Source of the DNA: Sulfurovum sp.
GTDB taxonomy: Bacteria; Campylobacterota; Campylobacteria; Campylobacterales; Sulfurovaceae
DNA: 5,720 nucleotides
Direction of reading: 5' to 3'
NCBI GenBank assembly: GCA_027038155.1
Contig: JALVXW010000245.1
Coordinates: forward strand, 3,084 to 8,803
How positions within the stretch are numbered: position 1 is the stretch's first letter; each line of letters opens with the position of its first letter. The position numbers were made by a program, and so were the translations under genes. Of the stretch, positions 4,850 to 5,720 are shown piece after piece. The notes beneath the pieces are model-generated. The model was not told where the DNA came from. It ran no database searches and saw only the letters and a program-made list of their open reading frames with translations.

Positions 4850-5029
4850 CTCTTTAATGTTTTTAGCATCAACAGGGTCAACGTGTTTAGGACTTCTCAT
4901 ACTTCTGTGATGTTTACCATCAACTTTAGTAAGGATGTGTGATCTATACGCAGTTCCTCTTTTGATTTTGCCGCTTTTTTTGATTTTAAAACGCTTAACA
5001 GCGCCTTTTACACTTTTCATTTTTGGCAT
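4838..5029 (-). CDS. rpmI: 50S ribosomal protein L35
   Basis: The 63-residue product is a typical L35: M-P-K-M-K-S-V-K-G-A-V-K-R-F-K, then K-S-G-K-I-K-R-G-T-A-Y-R-S-H-I-L-T-K and a basic H-H-R-S-M-R-S-P-K-H-V tail. It is a small, highly basic component of the large ribosomal subunit. I start at 5029 because nearly all L35 proteins begin M-P-K-M-K and GGGAG sits 7 nt upstream; an in-frame ATG at 5068 would add 13 residues foreign to the family. rplT follows on the same strand. infC, normally just upstream, is not here: rpmI has its own promoter and lies behind the terminator of an unrelated gene. Confidence 0.97.
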   Translation of the reverse strand: MPKMKSVKGAVKRFKIKKSGKIKRGTAYRSHILTKVDGKHHRSMRSPKHVDPVDAKNIKEMIN

Positions 5030-5036
5030 ATGCTTA

Positions 5037-5041
5037 CTCCC
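5037..5041 (-). promoter_or_regulatory. Ribosome binding site fixing the rpmI start
   Basis: Minus-strand GGGAG lies 7 nt before the ATG at 5029 and supports the family-typical start over the in-frame ATG at 5068. Confidence 0.7.
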
Positions 5042-5097
5042 TATAGAATTTTCTACACCGCAAAACATCCATGTTCATTGGTCTAAAATGGGACGGT

Positions 5098-5103
5098 ATT
5101 ATA
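5098..5103 (-). promoter_or_regulatory. Probable -10 box for rpmI-rplT
   Basis: A perfect minus-strand TATAAT (context GGGTATAATAC) lies 68 nt upstream of the rpmI ATG, predicting a start near 5091 and a 5' leader of about 60 nt. There is no clear -35 box. The terminator of the preceding gene ends about 24 nt upstream of it, which fits an independent transcription unit. Confidence 0.6.
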
Positions 5104-5127
5104 CCCAAATTATCTGAAAGATTTATA

Positions 5128-5149
5128 AAAACCGTCTAAACGCGGTTTT
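5128..5149 (-). terminator. Intrinsic terminator after the BspA-like gene
   Basis: On the minus strand AAAACCG-CGTTTAGA-CGGTTTT forms a 7-bp stem whose T-rich arm runs on into T and TATAAA. It lies about 155 nt past the stop of the BspA-like gene and just before the rpmI promoter. The symmetrical A/T arms would also work on the plus strand. Confidence 0.6.
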
Positions 5150-5302
5150 GGCTTAAATTTTGCTGAAGTGGGGTGATGGGGGGATTTGTGGTGGTTTTGT
5201 TTTTGTTCTGAGATTACGAAAATTGGAAGTGGAGAGTTCACTCCCAAAAACGATGTGTTCTTCTATAATCTCATGTATCAACAATCTGTAGTTGTAAACC
5301 CT

Positions 5303-5720
5303 CTACCTCCCATAAAACGGATTATACGCATCCTCCAGTGCCGACTCATCCGTAAACCCATCATATTCACTGACGTTAGAGACATTCCAGTTGCTAATGT
5401 CTTGGTTGAAGGCTGTGGCACCCCAGAACATCCAGCTCATCTTGGAGACGTTGGAGACATCCCAACTCTCTAGTGGATGATTAAACCCTGTACGGTTAAA
5501 CATAGAACGCATATCTGTGACGTTAGAGACATCCCAGCTATTGAGTGGTTGGTCAAAGTTTGTTGCCCCAAAGAACATCCAGCTCATATCGGTTACGTGT
5601 GAGACGTCCCAGTTGCTAATGTCTTGGTTGAAGGCTGTGGCATTATAGAACATATAGTGCATATTGGTTACCCTAGAGACATCCCAGCTACCAATATCTT
5701 GATTAAACTCCGATACACCA
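5303..5720 (-). CDS. BspA-like / DUF285 repeat surface protein, C-terminal part (cut by right edge)
   Basis: The frame is open from the right edge to a TAG at 5303, giving 138 residues without a start in the window; the ATG at 5660-5662 is internal. It consists of tandem repeats of 24-25 residues, each of the form F-N-Q-D-I-S-N-W-D-V-S-x-V-T-x-M-x-x-M-F-x-x-A-x. This is the DUF285/BspA-type bacterial surface repeat (26-residue repeat family) found in adhesins and lipoproteins of Listeria, Mycoplasma, Bacteroidetes and others. About five units are visible, followed by a non-repeat tail (E-Y-D-G-F-T-D to N-P-F-Y-G-R). Such proteins are usually exported and bind other cells or matrices, but neither signal peptide nor anchor is in view, and I see no sorting signal or membrane segment at this C terminus. 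Repeats are also nearly identical at DNA level, so copy number may vary by recombination. Confidence 0.85.
   Translation of the reverse strand, partial: GVSEFNQDIGSWDVSRVTNMHYMFYNATAFNQDISNWDVSHVTDMSWMFFGATNFDQPLNSWDVSNVTDMRSMFNRTGFNHPLESWDVSNVSKMSWMFWGATAFNQDISNWNVSNVSEYDGFTDESALEDAYNPFYGR
5387..5642 (-). repeat. Near-identical 72-75-bp DNA repeats in the BspA-like gene
   Basis: The 34 bases at 5387-5420 recur exactly at 5609-5642, 222 bp away, equal to three repeat units (24+25+25 codons). The two units in between are more diverged. Such exact stretches can recombine in frame, deleting or adding whole protein repeats. Confidence 0.85.

Noticed and set aside
5034..5078. 14-codon minus-strand ORF in the rpmI leader whose stop falls just past the rpmI ribosome binding site.
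   Set aside because: No Shine-Dalgarno sequence before its ATG and no clear logic for attenuation; a short frame of this size is expected by chance.

Overview
The window reads as chromosomal DNA from a Campylobacterota (epsilonproteobacterial) species, probably a Sulfurovum/Sulfurimonas-type sulfur-associated bacterium. The reasons are the AT-rich sequence, -10 boxes of the TATAAT type without recognisable -35 boxes, the form of ribosomal proteins L35 and L20, and a fused ferredoxin-thioredoxin-reductase/rhodanese protein. This assignment is by eye; no database search was run.

Left part (1-2448, minus strand). A two-gene unit encodes a Tat-exported small subunit (gluconate 2-dehydrogenase subunit 3 family) and a GMC-family FAD dehydrogenase overlapping it by 8 nt. 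Downstream on the same strand, after a 114-nt gap, begins a secreted LysM-domain protein cut by the left edge. The GMC protein has no signal peptide of its own and probably travels with the small subunit through Tat. Both positions that normally hold the catalytic His and His/Asn of the family appear replaced, and a Cys triplet sits where related multi-subunit dehydrogenases bind an Fe-S cluster.

Middle part (2657-4057, plus strand). From a divergent promoter, a coiled-coil lipoprotein with an internally duplicated C-terminal module is translationally coupled (TAATG) to a cytoplasmic FTR-catalytic-domain/rhodanese fusion. A perfect 8 x 7-bp tandem repeat starts at the base after its stop codon.

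Right part (4119-5720). A terminator-rich convergent gap precedes rplT and rpmI (minus strand). These two are separated by an unusually long 223-nt spacer full of inverted repeats, including a 16-bp perfect palindrome and a strong hairpin over the rpmI stop codon. infC, the usual partner upstream of rpmI, is absent; instead there are a rpmI promoter, a terminator and the 3' end of a BspA-like (DUF285) repeat protein that runs off the right edge.

The best leads are the GMC pair with altered active-site positions, the structured rpmI-rplT spacer, and the coupled lipoprotein/FTR-rhodanese pair. I see no CRISPR array, tRNA, rRNA or clear insertion sequence.
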